Counted from the first letter of the stretch, positions 1-7,186 are shown. The stretch: 7,700 nt of DNA from Opitutia bacterium (GCA_018695085.1 JABHOU010000474.1:1-7700); one strand, 5' to 3'. Made by a program: numbers and translations. The notes: a model not told the origin generated them from the letters alone.

Positions 1-684
1 GGCTCCGAGAACGGACTTCAAGTCGCCAACGACGGCACAGTATCAAAAGTCGGGGCAGCCGTGGACGCAGGTCTGGAACCCTTCGGCAAAGCCATTGCCT
101 CCGGTATCGATCTCCTCATCGTACACCATGGTTTATACTGGACGCCTCCCCTACCCTTGGTCGGTCTGGCTTACGACAAGGTGAAACTACTTCTGGACAA
201 CAACCTCGCCCTCTACGGCAGTCACCTCCCACTAGATCGCCACCCCGAGATCGGCAACAACGCCATTCTCGCCCGCAAACTGGAACTATCCCCCTGCGGA
301 ACCTTCCTCCCCTACGAAGGCGTGGACATAGGCTTGTTGGCGAAAGGTTCCGGTTCTCGCGACGACCTACGGTCTAAGTTAGAAAACCTGTTCCCCAACG
401 GGATCAACGCCATGGAATACGGTTCGGACAAGCCTGAGGAAATCGCCGTCCTCACAGGCTCGGGCCAAAGCGCAGTAGACAAAATCCTCGATGCCGGAAC
501 CGACACCCTCATCACGGGCGAACTCCGCCACCACCACTTCAACCTAGCCCAGGAACTCCGCCTCAACCTCTATGCCTGCGGCCACTACGCAACCGAGACC
601 TTTGGTGTGGACGCCCTCGCCCGCGAAGTAGCCGAAAAATTCGACCTCCCCTACGAATTTGTAGAAACCCCCTGCCCCCTTTGA
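1..684 (+). CDS. NIF3-family dinuclear metal-binding protein (5' end outside window)
   Basis: The reading frame is open from base 1, so the N-terminus, probably 20-30 residues, lies outside the window; 227 residues are visible. They begin with a NIF3-type NGLQV segment. Metal-ligand motifs follow in family order: the His pair in IVHHG (visible residues 42-43), Asp79 in LPLDRHPEIGNN, TGELRHHH (172-179), and GHYATE with His195 and Glu199, four residues apart as in E. coli YbgI. In known structures these residues bind two metal ions in a toroidal hexamer. Members are often labelled 'GTP cyclohydrolase I type 2', but the physiological role is not firmly established. The implied full length of about 250 residues suits the short form without the inserted PII-like domain. 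aroQ follows on the same strand 47 bases later, so co-transcription is plausible. The family call is secure; the function is not. Confidence 0.93.
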   Translation, partial: GSENGLQVANDGTVSKVGAAVDAGLEPFGKAIASGIDLLIVHHGLYWTPPLPLVGLAYDKVKLLLDNNLALYGSHLPLDRHPEIGNNAILARKLELSPCGTFLPYEGVDIGLLAKGSGSRDDLRSKLENLFPNGINAMEYGSDKPEEIAVLTGSGQSAVDKILDAGTDTLITGELRHHHFNLAQELRLNLYACGHYATETFGVDALAREVAEKFDLPYEFVETPCPL

Positions 685-731
685 CTACGGGATTGCCGTT
701 TGCCCGACCTTCCTCTTTAATTAAAACCAAG

Positions 732-1166
732 ATGAAGAAGATCGGACTCCTCAACGGCCCAAACCTCGATCGCCTCGGCAAACGCGAACCCGATGTCTAC
801 GGTTCCGTCTCCCTCGACGAGATCGAGGAAAAGGTGAAAGCCAAGGCAACATCCTGCGACTGCGAGGTAGACGCCTTCCAATCCAACCACGAAGGCGCCC
901 TCATCGACAAGATACACGAATGGGGCGATGCCGGGTTCGCCGGTCTCATCCTCAACCCCGGAGGTCTCACCCACACCAGTGTCGCCTTGCGAGACGCCGT
1001 GGTCGCATCGGGTCTAAAGACCGTAGAAGTACACCTCTCCAACATCCACGCCCGGGAGGATTTCCGACACAAGTCGCTCATCTCCGGCATAGCCGCCGCC
1101 GTCGTGGCCGGCATGAACCACCACGGATACGTGTCTGCCCTGCGCTACCTCTCCGAGGAAGCCTGA
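732..1166 (+). CDS. aroQ: Type II 3-dehydroquinate dehydratase (AroQ)
   Basis: This enzyme converts 3-dehydroquinate to 3-dehydroshikimate, the third step of the shikimate pathway to aromatic amino acids; the type II enzyme is a cytoplasmic dodecamer. The 144-residue length is normal for the family. Visible motifs are LLNGPNLDRLGKREP with Arg18 and then Tyr23 (the catalytic lid loop and its tyrosine), FQSNHEGALIDKIHEW (49-64), LNPGGLTHTSVALRDA (74-89) with Asn75, and VEVHLSNIHAREDFRH (98-113) with the catalytic His101 and Arg108/Arg112. The usual NPGAYTHTS loop reads NPGGLTHTS here, a mild departure. The ATG at 732 is chosen because MKKIGLLNGPN is the standard family start. The frame also opens at a TTG at 681 overlapping the upstream stop, but the 17 extra residues match nothing in the family. 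No strong Shine-Dalgarno sequence precedes 732. Confidence 0.96.
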   Translation: MKKIGLLNGPNLDRLGKREPDVYGSVSLDEIEEKVKAKATSCDCEVDAFQSNHEGALIDKIHEWGDAGFAGLILNPGGLTHTSVALRDAVVASGLKTVEVHLSNIHAREDFRHKSLISGIAAAVVAGMNHHGYVSALRYLSEEA

Positions 1167-1178
1167 ATCCCGCACTGT

Positions 1179-4100
1179 CTATTCCCCAAGGGTGACCCAC
1201 TTCTTGGCGGAATAGTAGTAGAACCTGATCGGGTTGGCCGACTTCTCGCTGAAATAGAGCCAGCCCGAGGCCTGACCACCGGCAGAAGACCGATAAACGT
1301 ACGGAAATGCTTTCTCGTTCGTCCACAGCCAACCCCACTGCGGCTGATAGTACCAGTTGTAGGTGTGAGGAGTAGCGGGCACGAGATTCCTACCAACCGA
1401 ACCATCCTTCTCGAAAAAGTAATTGTAAACGGCATCCACCACTTGCTTGTCGCTAGAATTCGGATCCATGCCCGAGGCAATCTCCACATCGTCGGGCAAA
1501 CCGTCACCATCCGTATCCTTGGCTGATTCATCGGGTGGCTCGCTGGCTCCTGATGGGGAAAAGAGAAATCCAGTCTCCAGATCATCTCTCAAGATAAAGT
1601 GCATTCCGTTGCCATCCAAGGTTTGCCTTCCTCGGACCAAGATAACGGCAGCGCCGGTGGCAACGTTCAACTCGACCAGTTCGGGGGCCTTCAAATTATT
1701 CGAAGAGCCTGCCATCGTGCTTTGGTCCTCCAGAACCAAGATGATCTTTCCAGTCTTCTCGTCCGACATGGTGGTAATCTCAGGATTGGTTCTTCCCGCA
1801 GAAGGGTTCCACGCACCCGATTGGTTGCCATCATAACTCCAATAACCCTGCTTATCGTACCCCTCCTTGGTTAGGCTAAGAAGAGACACCTTTCCAGGTT
1901 CACCTGCCGCGAAACTTCTTCCTTCATATTTTGCGAAAAGAATTTTGCCGCCATCGGAGGTCATGGAAAAGGACTCAAAGGTTTCCGAAACGGAACTCGT
2001 AGCAGAATCGTTCCCAATGCCTTCATTTTCTATGGGAAGAGAAAACTGTGTGCCATCGGCCTTAAAAGAAAGTATTTCTTCCGAGTAGTATCCCATGTTT
2101 CTGTTTCCGTAAGTAACCATGACCCTGATCGTCTCATCAGACGAACCAATATGAATTTGCTCGATATTGGCAGAATATGAAATTGTTGCGCCGGAAGTTG
2201 TTTTTGCATCGAACTCACATATGGCCTTCAGTCCACTTCCATCCAAATTGCAAGTAACCAATCGAACCTTCGATGGCTCATGATAGGCCATATCCGACGA
2301 ACTTTTCTCCTCAGTAAAGTAGAGAAGTCCCGCATTCCAATCCACGGTCAAGGCTTCGATGCAGAAATCGACGTATTCGGCGTTAGTGGTAGCTCGTAGA
2401 TTGCTTCCCTTCCACTCGCGGATGACGGATACTTGTCGAGTAGACATGTCGTAACTGACGATGCGAACCAGATACCTGTTTTCAGACATGCTTGCCCCCG
2501 TCGAGGCAATCAAAGCGTATCCGAAAATCATTTTCGAACCATCTGGGGAAACCTGTACCTTGCTTTCTTCAATCCACAAGCCATTGGTCCAAGGATCGTT
2601 TGAGCTCAAGTTCAACTCTGCAGTCAAGTCCTTCGAATTGATGGAATACAGCACCTCTTCCGAACCGTCGGACAAACTCTTGAGAATGAGAGATTCCTTG
2701 TCGTTGTAAGTTTCATTTACGGGACCGTCGCCCACGCTCTCATACCTCCAAAAGACATAGGAGCGCGGATCGTTCCAGAGCGGATTTTCGTCAAAGATAG
2801 CTTTGGCTTGAATACTTTCAGTCACCGAAAAAGACAGTGGGGAATTTAGAATATCGGACTCTTTGAAACTACCCTGCCAACCTGAAAACTTATAACCTTC
2901 ATTTGGTACGGCCGATAAGGTAGCCGAAGCCCCTTCGGAATAAGTTCCTGCCCCTGTGACCGTTCCGCCACCCTCCACAGCAACTATAATCTCATACTTG
3001 GGCGGGACAAGTCCCTCCGCTTGCATTTCGTCCGAAACTCGCCTTTGTGTCCAATCAGGCAGGAGTCCGCCGAGGGTGGGGTCGGACACCACATCAGTGG
3101 TGAACTTGTTACCCGTGCTCTCGGGCAGAAGCTTTGCGAGGTACACCTTGCCGGCAAAAAAACGGCTGAGGTCGATGGTTTCGCTCTCGGCGATGATGTC
3201 ATCGTCCTCCGTATTGAACACCAAGCTTGGATCGTTCCAGTCGTCGTCCTTGAGTTCGTAGGGGGCGTTGAGCGCCTTCTGGAACTCGTCCAAGGCATCG
3301 CGAAATTCCTGTTCGTCGTCCAAGTCATGAATGGGCAGGACGAAGAGCCTGTCCGGGGCGGGTGTTCCGTTTTGGATCGATTTGTCCATCCTCGAGTACT
3401 CTGTAAGTAGAGGAGAGGCTAACTTGTAGGTGGCGATGGCGCTCTCCAGAAACTGCTTGGCCTTGGCCAATTGCCCGGCGTTGCGAATGCCTCCGAAGTC
3501 GGAGTTGTGCGTGCGCAGGGTTTCTACGGTAACTTCTACGTTTGGATCGGGATTGTCTTCGAGGTCATCGATGAAGCCGGCGTTCAAGTCCCAATCGTAG
3601 GCGGACTGCATGGAGGCAAAGGTAGCCATCAGTTTGACGATGGAGCGAAGGACGAGAACGTCGGCGTAATCTACCGTCACCGGTTCCTCGGTACCGGTGA
3701 GATCTTGAGTCAGGGTGATTACGCTGCCGGAAGGGATTTTGGCAAAATGGGAGTCCACTTGCTCGAGAGATGGAATAATGGAGTCTTGGAAAAGCTCGGC
3801 CAGCTTGCCCGAGTTGAAGTCGCGATTGAGGGTGTGGGAATAATTTTCCAGCAGGGGCAAGTCAGAAAGGGTGAATTGCCGAATGGAAGAATCTACCCCG
3901 ATGGCAACCGCGAATTCCTTGAGACTGTTCGCCTCCGTGGATTCGACGATATGCAGGAGGGCATGTATGCCTTTCAACAAGTTGGACTGGGGATCGTTGG
4001 CGTTTTGCACGCGAGCCATCTCCGAAGTAAGGTTCTGAAAGGATTTGGGCAACTGGGGCTCTAGTTCGATAACGCTTCCCCACCACCAACCTTGATTAGC

Positions 4101-4670
4101 CCTATTAGTTTGGATGAGGTTACTGAAATTGGAAAGGGTGGCCTTTATACCCGCATCGCTTAAATCCAAGTAGTTTCCAACCAACAAAAGTTCCATCAAA
4201 TCAGGATAATTCCCAAGAATGGAAAGACTTGTTAATTGATTGTCATCGAGATCAAGAGAACGAAGTTTAGACATTTCCGCCACCCCCGAAAGATCGGCAT
4301 TTCTTGAACAATTAATTGCAAGGTATTCAAGCTTGTCCTTTAGGTTCCAAATTGGGGAAAAGTCGGAAATCTTGAAAGCGTCCCAGATATATAATGAGGT
4401 CAGATTTGGAAAATGCTGCAAATCGGCGAGCGAATTTATTTGAGGGCCATCGGAATCAAAATCCAACGAACTCCTATATTCGAAATCCTCAGTCTTGAAT
4501 TGATAGTCCTTGCCCGTATAACCGGGGACATAATACCAACCCCTTTCAACTTTGCTTCTGATTTGTGCCTCGAAGTTGGGATCCGCAAATTGAATGACGG
4601 CTCCAAAACTTGAATTGATTAAAGAAGCTAACGCCGAAGCGAGAAGGAGTAGACGGATAGGATTTTTCAT
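1179..4670 (-). CDS. Large secreted multidomain protein: LRR, helical domain, B-repeat, probable propeller, calcium-type motif, aromatic C-terminus
   Basis: I know no named homologue for this 1163-residue protein. Residues 1-24 form a signal peptide (two basic residues, a Leu/Ala core, a likely cut after SSFGA), so it is exported. The mature N-terminus (VIQFADPNFEAQIRSKV) is the cap typical of bacterial LRR proteins, and about four 22-residue leucine-rich repeats follow (78-167). Residues 205-425 look mostly helical and unrecognised; 430-555 are acidic and also unassigned. Residues 559-628 match the divergent InlB B-repeat (GGGTVTGAGTY, GYKFSGWQG). Residues 636-1035 look like a beta-propeller with PD40/TolB-like strands (VSPDGSKMIF, CNLDGSGLK, MTSDGGKILF). 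DTDGDGLPDDVEIASGMDP (1052-1070) is a thrombospondin-type-3-like calcium motif, and residues 1104-1158 are packed with aromatics. The start overlaps the upstream stop (ATGA). A role in binding or adhesion at the cell surface is inference. No catalytic motif is evident. Confidence 0.88.
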   Translation of the reverse strand: MKNPIRLLLLASALASLINSSFGAVIQFADPNFEAQIRSKVERGWYYVPGYTGKDYQFKTEDFEYRSSLDFDSDGPQINSLADLQHFPNLTSLYIWDAFKISDFSPIWNLKDKLEYLAINCSRNADLSGVAEMSKLRSLDLDDNQLTSLSILGNYPDLMELLLVGNYLDLSDAGIKATLSNFSNLIQTNRANQGWWWGSVIELEPQLPKSFQNLTSEMARVQNANDPQSNLLKGIHALLHIVESTEANSLKEFAVAIGVDSSIRQFTLSDLPLLENYSHTLNRDFNSGKLAELFQDSIIPSLEQVDSHFAKIPSGSVITLTQDLTGTEEPVTVDYADVLVLRSIVKLMATFASMQSAYDWDLNAGFIDDLEDNPDPNVEVTVETLRTHNSDFGGIRNAGQLAKAKQFLESAIATYKLASPLLTEYSRMDKSIQNGTPAPDRLFVLPIHDLDDEQEFRDALDEFQKALNAPYELKDDDWNDPSLVFNTEDDDIIAESETIDLSRFFAGKVYLAKLLPESTGNKFTTDVVSDPTLGGLLPDWTQRRVSDEMQAEGLVPPKYEIIVAVEGGGTVTGAGTYSEGASATLSAVPNEGYKFSGWQGSFKESDILNSPLSFSVTESIQAKAIFDENPLWNDPRSYVFWRYESVGDGPVNETYNDKESLILKSLSDGSEEVLYSINSKDLTAELNLSSNDPWTNGLWIEESKVQVSPDGSKMIFGYALIASTGASMSENRYLVRIVSYDMSTRQVSVIREWKGSNLRATTNAEYVDFCIEALTVDWNAGLLYFTEEKSSSDMAYHEPSKVRLVTCNLDGSGLKAICEFDAKTTSGATISYSANIEQIHIGSSDETIRVMVTYGNRNMGYYSEEILSFKADGTQFSLPIENEGIGNDSATSSVSETFESFSMTSDGGKILFAKYEGRSFAAGEPGKVSLLSLTKEGYDKQGYWSYDGNQSGAWNPSAGRTNPEITTMSDEKTGKIILVLEDQSTMAGSSNNLKAPELVELNVATGAAVILVRGRQTLDGNGMHFILRDDLETGFLFSPSGASEPPDESAKDTDGDGLPDDVEIASGMDPNSSDKQVVDAVYNYFFEKDGSVGRNLVPATPHTYNWYYQPQWGWLWTNEKAFPYVYRSSAGGQASGWLYFSEKSANPIRFYYYSAKKWVTLGE
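1182..1370 (-). other. Aromatic-rich C-terminal module of the secreted protein (possible surface-attachment or sorting domain)
   Basis: Residues 1101-1163 end the protein directly after the Asp/Gly calcium-type motif. Between residues 1104 and 1158 I count 18 Trp, Tyr or Phe in 55 positions, including GWLWTNEKAFPYVYR, GWLYF and FYYYS. There is no hydrophobic transmembrane helix and no basic tail, so this is not a PEP-CTERM, LPXTG or GlyGly-CTERM signal. I recall similar short Trp/Tyr-rich ends on surface proteins of Verrucomicrobiota, but that is from memory. A retention or secretion role is inference. Confidence 0.5.
4170..4439 (-). repeat. Four leucine-rich repeats encoded near the N-terminus of the secreted protein
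   Basis: Residues 78-167 of the secreted protein hold about four SDS22/internalin-like units of roughly 22 residues. Their consensus hydrophobic positions read LQHFPNLTSLYI, KDKLEYLAINCSRN, EMSKLRSLDLDDNQ and NYPDLMELLLVGNY. The third and fourth are the most regular. Units of this kind build a curved protein-binding surface. The encoding DNA is clearly poorer in GC than the next domain. Confidence 0.8.
4667..4670 (-). other. ATGA stop/start overlap coupling the exported protein to the large secreted protein
   Basis: Read on the - strand, the four bases are ATGA. ATG (4670-4668) starts the 1163-residue protein and TGA (4669-4667) ends the 233-residue protein. No clear Shine-Dalgarno lies just upstream, where the - strand is A/T-rich. 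Termination-reinitiation is therefore the likely way the larger protein is translated, and the two genes should share one mRNA. Confidence 0.8.
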
Positions 4671-5368
4671 GGCTTTTTACTTTTTGATAAAACGGTTTTT
4701 GCGGTGGTTTCGCTCTTCAAGGGGATTGCAATGGTTTTCTTTCCGTCATCCATGGAAAGGAGGAGAGAGTTCGAAAGTGGATCTGCCGTTAGGGAAATAT
4801 TCCCTCGCCGACTTATGGTTTCTCCACGAACGATCCGTACGTCTCCCCAGACTAGCAAGGCTCCCGCGGAGGTAAACTTGCCCTTGGTTGCGGTGATCCG
4901 GAAGGGATCGCCATCCTGAGGTCGTATAACCAGCTCAATGGGCTCGGCTACGGCGTAGCGCACGCCTCGTTTCGATGAGACTTTTTGAAACAAGTCGAGC
5001 AAAGTCTCCTTCCTCGCCCAGCGAGCATCCAGATCGATGCGGAGGTCGTGAATCTTAAGGAAAGCCAGACCTAATCGAAGAAAACCTACCTTGGGCTTTT
5101 CAGCAGTGGCTTCCTTGTAACCGACCTGAAGGTAGCGGCGCCCGGATTCATCGTCAAAGAAAGCAGTTTGAAGTCCCTTGAAGTCGCGAAGGGAAGGTTG
5201 CTTTGCTTTTGCAAAAAGTCCGCAGCAAGTTCCGGAAACAAGCAAACACAAAACAATCAGAAGGAATCCGCTTGAAGGAAATTGAGGGGAAAACCTTTTT
5301 GTTTGGGATTTAATGAGTCGAACAGGTGGGATTGAACGAAATAATTGAAAGTAAAACCTAAAGATCAA
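4667..5368 (-). CDS. Exported or membrane-anchored protein of unknown function, possibly LptC/OstA-like
   Basis: This 233-residue protein is not confidently recognised. A hydrophobic stretch at residues 34-52 (FLLIVLCLLVSG) is preceded by basic residues and followed by A-K-A at 53-55, a possible signal peptidase I site; otherwise it is an N-terminal anchor. The Cys pair at 48-49 lacks a proper lipobox. The C-terminal half is predicted beta-rich, and TATKGKFTSAGALLVWGDV (159-177) recalls the beta-strand repeats of LptA/LptC-type lipopolysaccharide transport proteins; this is a weak resemblance. The start is uncertain: the frame first opens at TTG 5368, immediately after an in-frame TGA, with no Shine-Dalgarno and no in-frame ATG before the hydrophobic stretch, so a rarer internal start is possible. 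The gene begins 129 bases after the fumarase stop, and its own stop overlaps the start of the large secreted protein, implying a joint envelope role. Confidence 0.7.
   Translation of the reverse strand: MIFRFYFQLFRSIPPVRLIKSQTKRFSPQFPSSGFLLIVLCLLVSGTCCGLFAKAKQPSLRDFKGLQTAFFDDESGRRYLQVGYKEATAEKPKVGFLRLGLAFLKIHDLRIDLDARWARKETLLDLFQKVSSKRGVRYAVAEPIELVIRPQDGDPFRITATKGKFTSAGALLVWGDVRIVRGETISRRGNISLTADPLSNSLLLSMDDGKKTIAIPLKSETTAKTVLSKSKKP
5352..5362. repeat. 11-base direct repeat, copy 1 (TAAAACCTAAA)
   Basis: The same 11 bases recur exactly 40 bases away at 5392-5402, in the same orientation. Copy 1 lies inside the first codons of the 233-residue protein if TTG 5368 is its start, and upstream of the gene if the true start is internal. 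The 40-base spacing, close to four helical turns, would suit paired protein binding, though chance is not excluded in A/T-rich DNA. Confidence 0.45.
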
Positions 5369-5391
5369 TCATATTCATGCACTATCCGAGC

Positions 5392-5402
5392 TAAAACCTA
5401 AA
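5392..5402. repeat. 11-base direct repeat, copy 2 (TAAAACCTAAA)
   Basis: This is the second copy of the repeat at 5352-5362. It lies in the 129-base gap between the fumarase stop and the downstream gene, where a promoter or regulatory site would be expected. On the - strand it reads TTTAGGTTTTA. A TATGAT hexamer resembling a -10 box lies between the copies on the - strand (5373-5368), without a convincing -35 box. Confidence 0.45.
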
Positions 5403-5456
5403 CCTCTCCTTCTTGAGAAGTTCCGGAAGACGAGATTCCCGAATATATGGCTATGG

Positions 5457-5477
5457 ATTCCGAAACACTTTCGGAAT
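5457..5477 (-). repeat. Perfect 9-bp inverted repeat with 3-base loop after the fumarase gene
   Basis: The arms ATTCCGAAA (5457-5465) and TTTCGGAAT (5469-5477) are perfectly complementary around a 3-base loop. The hairpin lies about 20 bases past the fumarase stop on the - strand. It is not followed by a T-run, so it is not a classical intrinsic terminator. It may partly terminate, protect the fumarase mRNA 3' end or bind a protein. Confidence 0.55.
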
Positions 5478-5497
5478 GTCGCCGTCTGGAAAAGACT

Positions 5498-7114
5498 TTA
5501 TACGGCGTCTTCGCCGAGGAAAAAATCGTTGCCCTTGTCGTCGGTGATGATGAAGGCAGGGAAGTCCTCGACTTCTATGCGACGGATCGCCTCCATGCCG
5601 AGTTCGTCATACTCTACGGTCTCCACGCTCTTGATGCATTTTTGGGCCAAGCGAGCGGCGGAACCGCCGATGCTGCCCAGGTAGAAGCCACCATGATCTT
5701 TGCAAGCCTTGACGACCATCTTGGAGCGGTTGCCCTTGGCAAGCATGACGAGAGAACCACCGGCAGCTTGAAATTTGTTCACGAAGGCGTCCATGCGACC
5801 GGCGGTGGTCGGACCGAAGGAACCAGAGGCATAGCCTTCGGGCGTTTTGGCGGGGCCTGCATAATAGACGGGAAATTGCTTGAAGTATTCCGGTAATTCT
5901 TCGCCTGCGTCCAGACGCTCGCGAAGTTTGGAGTGGGCGAGATCGCGAGCAACGATCAAGGGGCCCGAAAGCGAGAGTCTAGTTTGAACAGGATGCTTGG
6001 AAAGTTCCGCCCGGACTGCATCCATGCCTTGATTCAAATCGATGTGGACGGCTTCATCGCCCTCTTCCACAAACTCGGGTAAAAAGCGAGCCGGGTTGCG
6101 TTCGAGTTGCTCGAGAAAGACTCCTTCAGAAGTGATCTTGCCAAGGGCTTGACGATCAGCCGAGCAGCTAACGCCTATTCCGATAGGCAGGCTGGCCCCG
6201 TGTCGAGGTAATCGGATGACTCGAATATCAAGACAAAAATACTTACCGCCGAATTGAGCACCGATTCCACGTTTGCGGGTTAGCTCAAGGATTTTCTCCT
6301 CTATGTCGGGACAGCGGATGGCATGTCCGCGTTCGTTGCCTTCGGTGGGGAGATCATCCAAGTAGCGTGCACTAACGAGCTTGACCGTCTTGAGGTTCAT
6401 TTCGGCAGAAGTACCGCCAATCACCACCGCGAGATGATAAGGCGGACAGGCGGCCGTGCCGAGAGCGGCAATACGTTCGTCTAGATATTCCAGAAGGAGA
6501 TCTTCGCGAAGCAGGGAGGGTGTGGCTTGATGCAGGAAAGTCTTGTTGGCGGAACCTCCGCCCTTCGCCACGAATAGAAAGGAGTATTCATCGCCATCAA
6601 CGTGATGGAGGTCAATCTGGGCAGGAAGATTGGAACGGGTGTTTTTCTCCTCGAACATGGCGAGCGGTGCGAGTTGCGAGAAGCGAAGGTTGTCGGTGGC
6701 GTAGGTTTTTTCAATGCCGCTGGCAAGTGCGTGCTCGTCTCCGCCGGGAGTCCAGACGCAACGACCTTTTTTACCCATGACGATGGCGGTTCCCGTATCT
6801 TGACACATGGGCAGAACTCCCTCGGCGGCAATCTGAGAATTGCGAAGTAGATCGAGTGCTACGAATCGATCGTTGGCGGAAGCTTCGGGGTCGTCGAGAA
6901 TGCCTCGCAATTGCTCCAAGTGGCCGGAACGAAGAAAATGAGAGATGTCGTGAAAAGCTTCGCGAGAAAGAAGCTCAAGCGCGGCAGGTTCGATCTTCAG
7001 TACTTTCTCGCCTTCGAACTCGGTCGTAGAGACATGCTCGTCGGTTAGCTTTCGCCAAGTGACGTCACCGTGACTACTGACGGGGAAAGGATTTTGGTGC
7101 GTGTGTTCACTCAT
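5498..7114 (-). CDS. fumA: Class I fumarate hydratase (4Fe-4S, FumA/FumB type)
   Basis: This cytoplasmic TCA-cycle enzyme interconverts fumarate and malate by means of an oxygen-sensitive 4Fe-4S cluster. The 538-residue single chain has the normal length of E. coli FumA/FumB and carries both the alpha (N-terminal) and beta (C-terminal) domains. The three expected cluster cysteines are present: Cys104 in LPMCQDTGTAIVMG, Cys223 in TAACPPYHLAVVIGG and Cys317 in IGVSCSADRQALGK, each one position from the E. coli numbering. Other signatures are VAKGGGSANKTFLHQ (182-196), GPTTAGRMDAF (434-444), MLAKGNRS (457-464), GGFYLGSIGG (475-484) and a closing EVEDFPAFIITDDKGNDFF (514-532). L-tartrate dehydratase is related, but its two halves are usually separate genes. 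ATG 7114 gives the expected N-terminus; no strong Shine-Dalgarno is visible. The gene begins 84 bases after the PDZ gene's stop, so it may be co-transcribed or have its own promoter. Confidence 0.97.
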   Translation of the reverse strand: MSEHTHQNPFPVSSHGDVTWRKLTDEHVSTTEFEGEKVLKIEPAALELLSREAFHDISHFLRSGHLEQLRGILDDPEASANDRFVALDLLRNSQIAAEGVLPMCQDTGTAIVMGKKGRCVWTPGGDEHALASGIEKTYATDNLRFSQLAPLAMFEEKNTRSNLPAQIDLHHVDGDEYSFLFVAKGGGSANKTFLHQATPSLLREDLLLEYLDERIAALGTAACPPYHLAVVIGGTSAEMNLKTVKLVSARYLDDLPTEGNERGHAIRCPDIEEKILELTRKRGIGAQFGGKYFCLDIRVIRLPRHGASLPIGIGVSCSADRQALGKITSEGVFLEQLERNPARFLPEFVEEGDEAVHIDLNQGMDAVRAELSKHPVQTRLSLSGPLIVARDLAHSKLRERLDAGEELPEYFKQFPVYYAGPAKTPEGYASGSFGPTTAGRMDAFVNKFQAAGGSLVMLAKGNRSKMVVKACKDHGGFYLGSIGGSAARLAQKCIKSVETVEYDELGMEAIRRIEVEDFPAFIITDDKGNDFFLGEDAV

Positions 7115-7186
7115 GGAAAGTAAGCACTGAAAACGAAAGATGGGATCTTCCGCAAGTTAAACTGGTAATGAGGACGGAAAGAGATG

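Noticed and set aside
681..731. An N-terminal extension of aroQ from the TTG that overlaps the upstream stop.
   Set aside because: The 17 added residues match nothing in AroQ proteins, whereas ATG 732 gives the standard MKKIGLLNGPN start. Overlapping start and stop could still be coincidental.
1140..1210. A shared terminator between the convergent aroQ and large secreted-protein genes.
   Set aside because: Only 12 bases separate the stops. The best pairings (CCTC/GAGG at 1148-1158 and CCAAG/CTTGG at 1186-1207) are short and have no adjacent T-run.
2763..3240. A repeated WNDP motif in the large protein (residues 478-481 and 632-635), with GGATCGTTCCAG shared in the DNA.
   Set aside because: Twelve identical bases and four residues, with unlike flanking sequence, are too little to claim an internal duplication.
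3471..4064. A 197-codon open frame on the + strand inside the large secreted-protein gene.
   Set aside because: It lies wholly antisense to a gene with a signal peptide and recognisable domains, its translation resembles no family, and open antisense frames are expected in the GC-richer part of that gene.
5447..5896. A 149-codon + strand frame starting in the gap after the fumarase and running into it.
   Set aside because: Nearly all of it is antisense to the highly conserved C-terminal fumarase coding sequence. No ribosome-binding site and no family motif support it.
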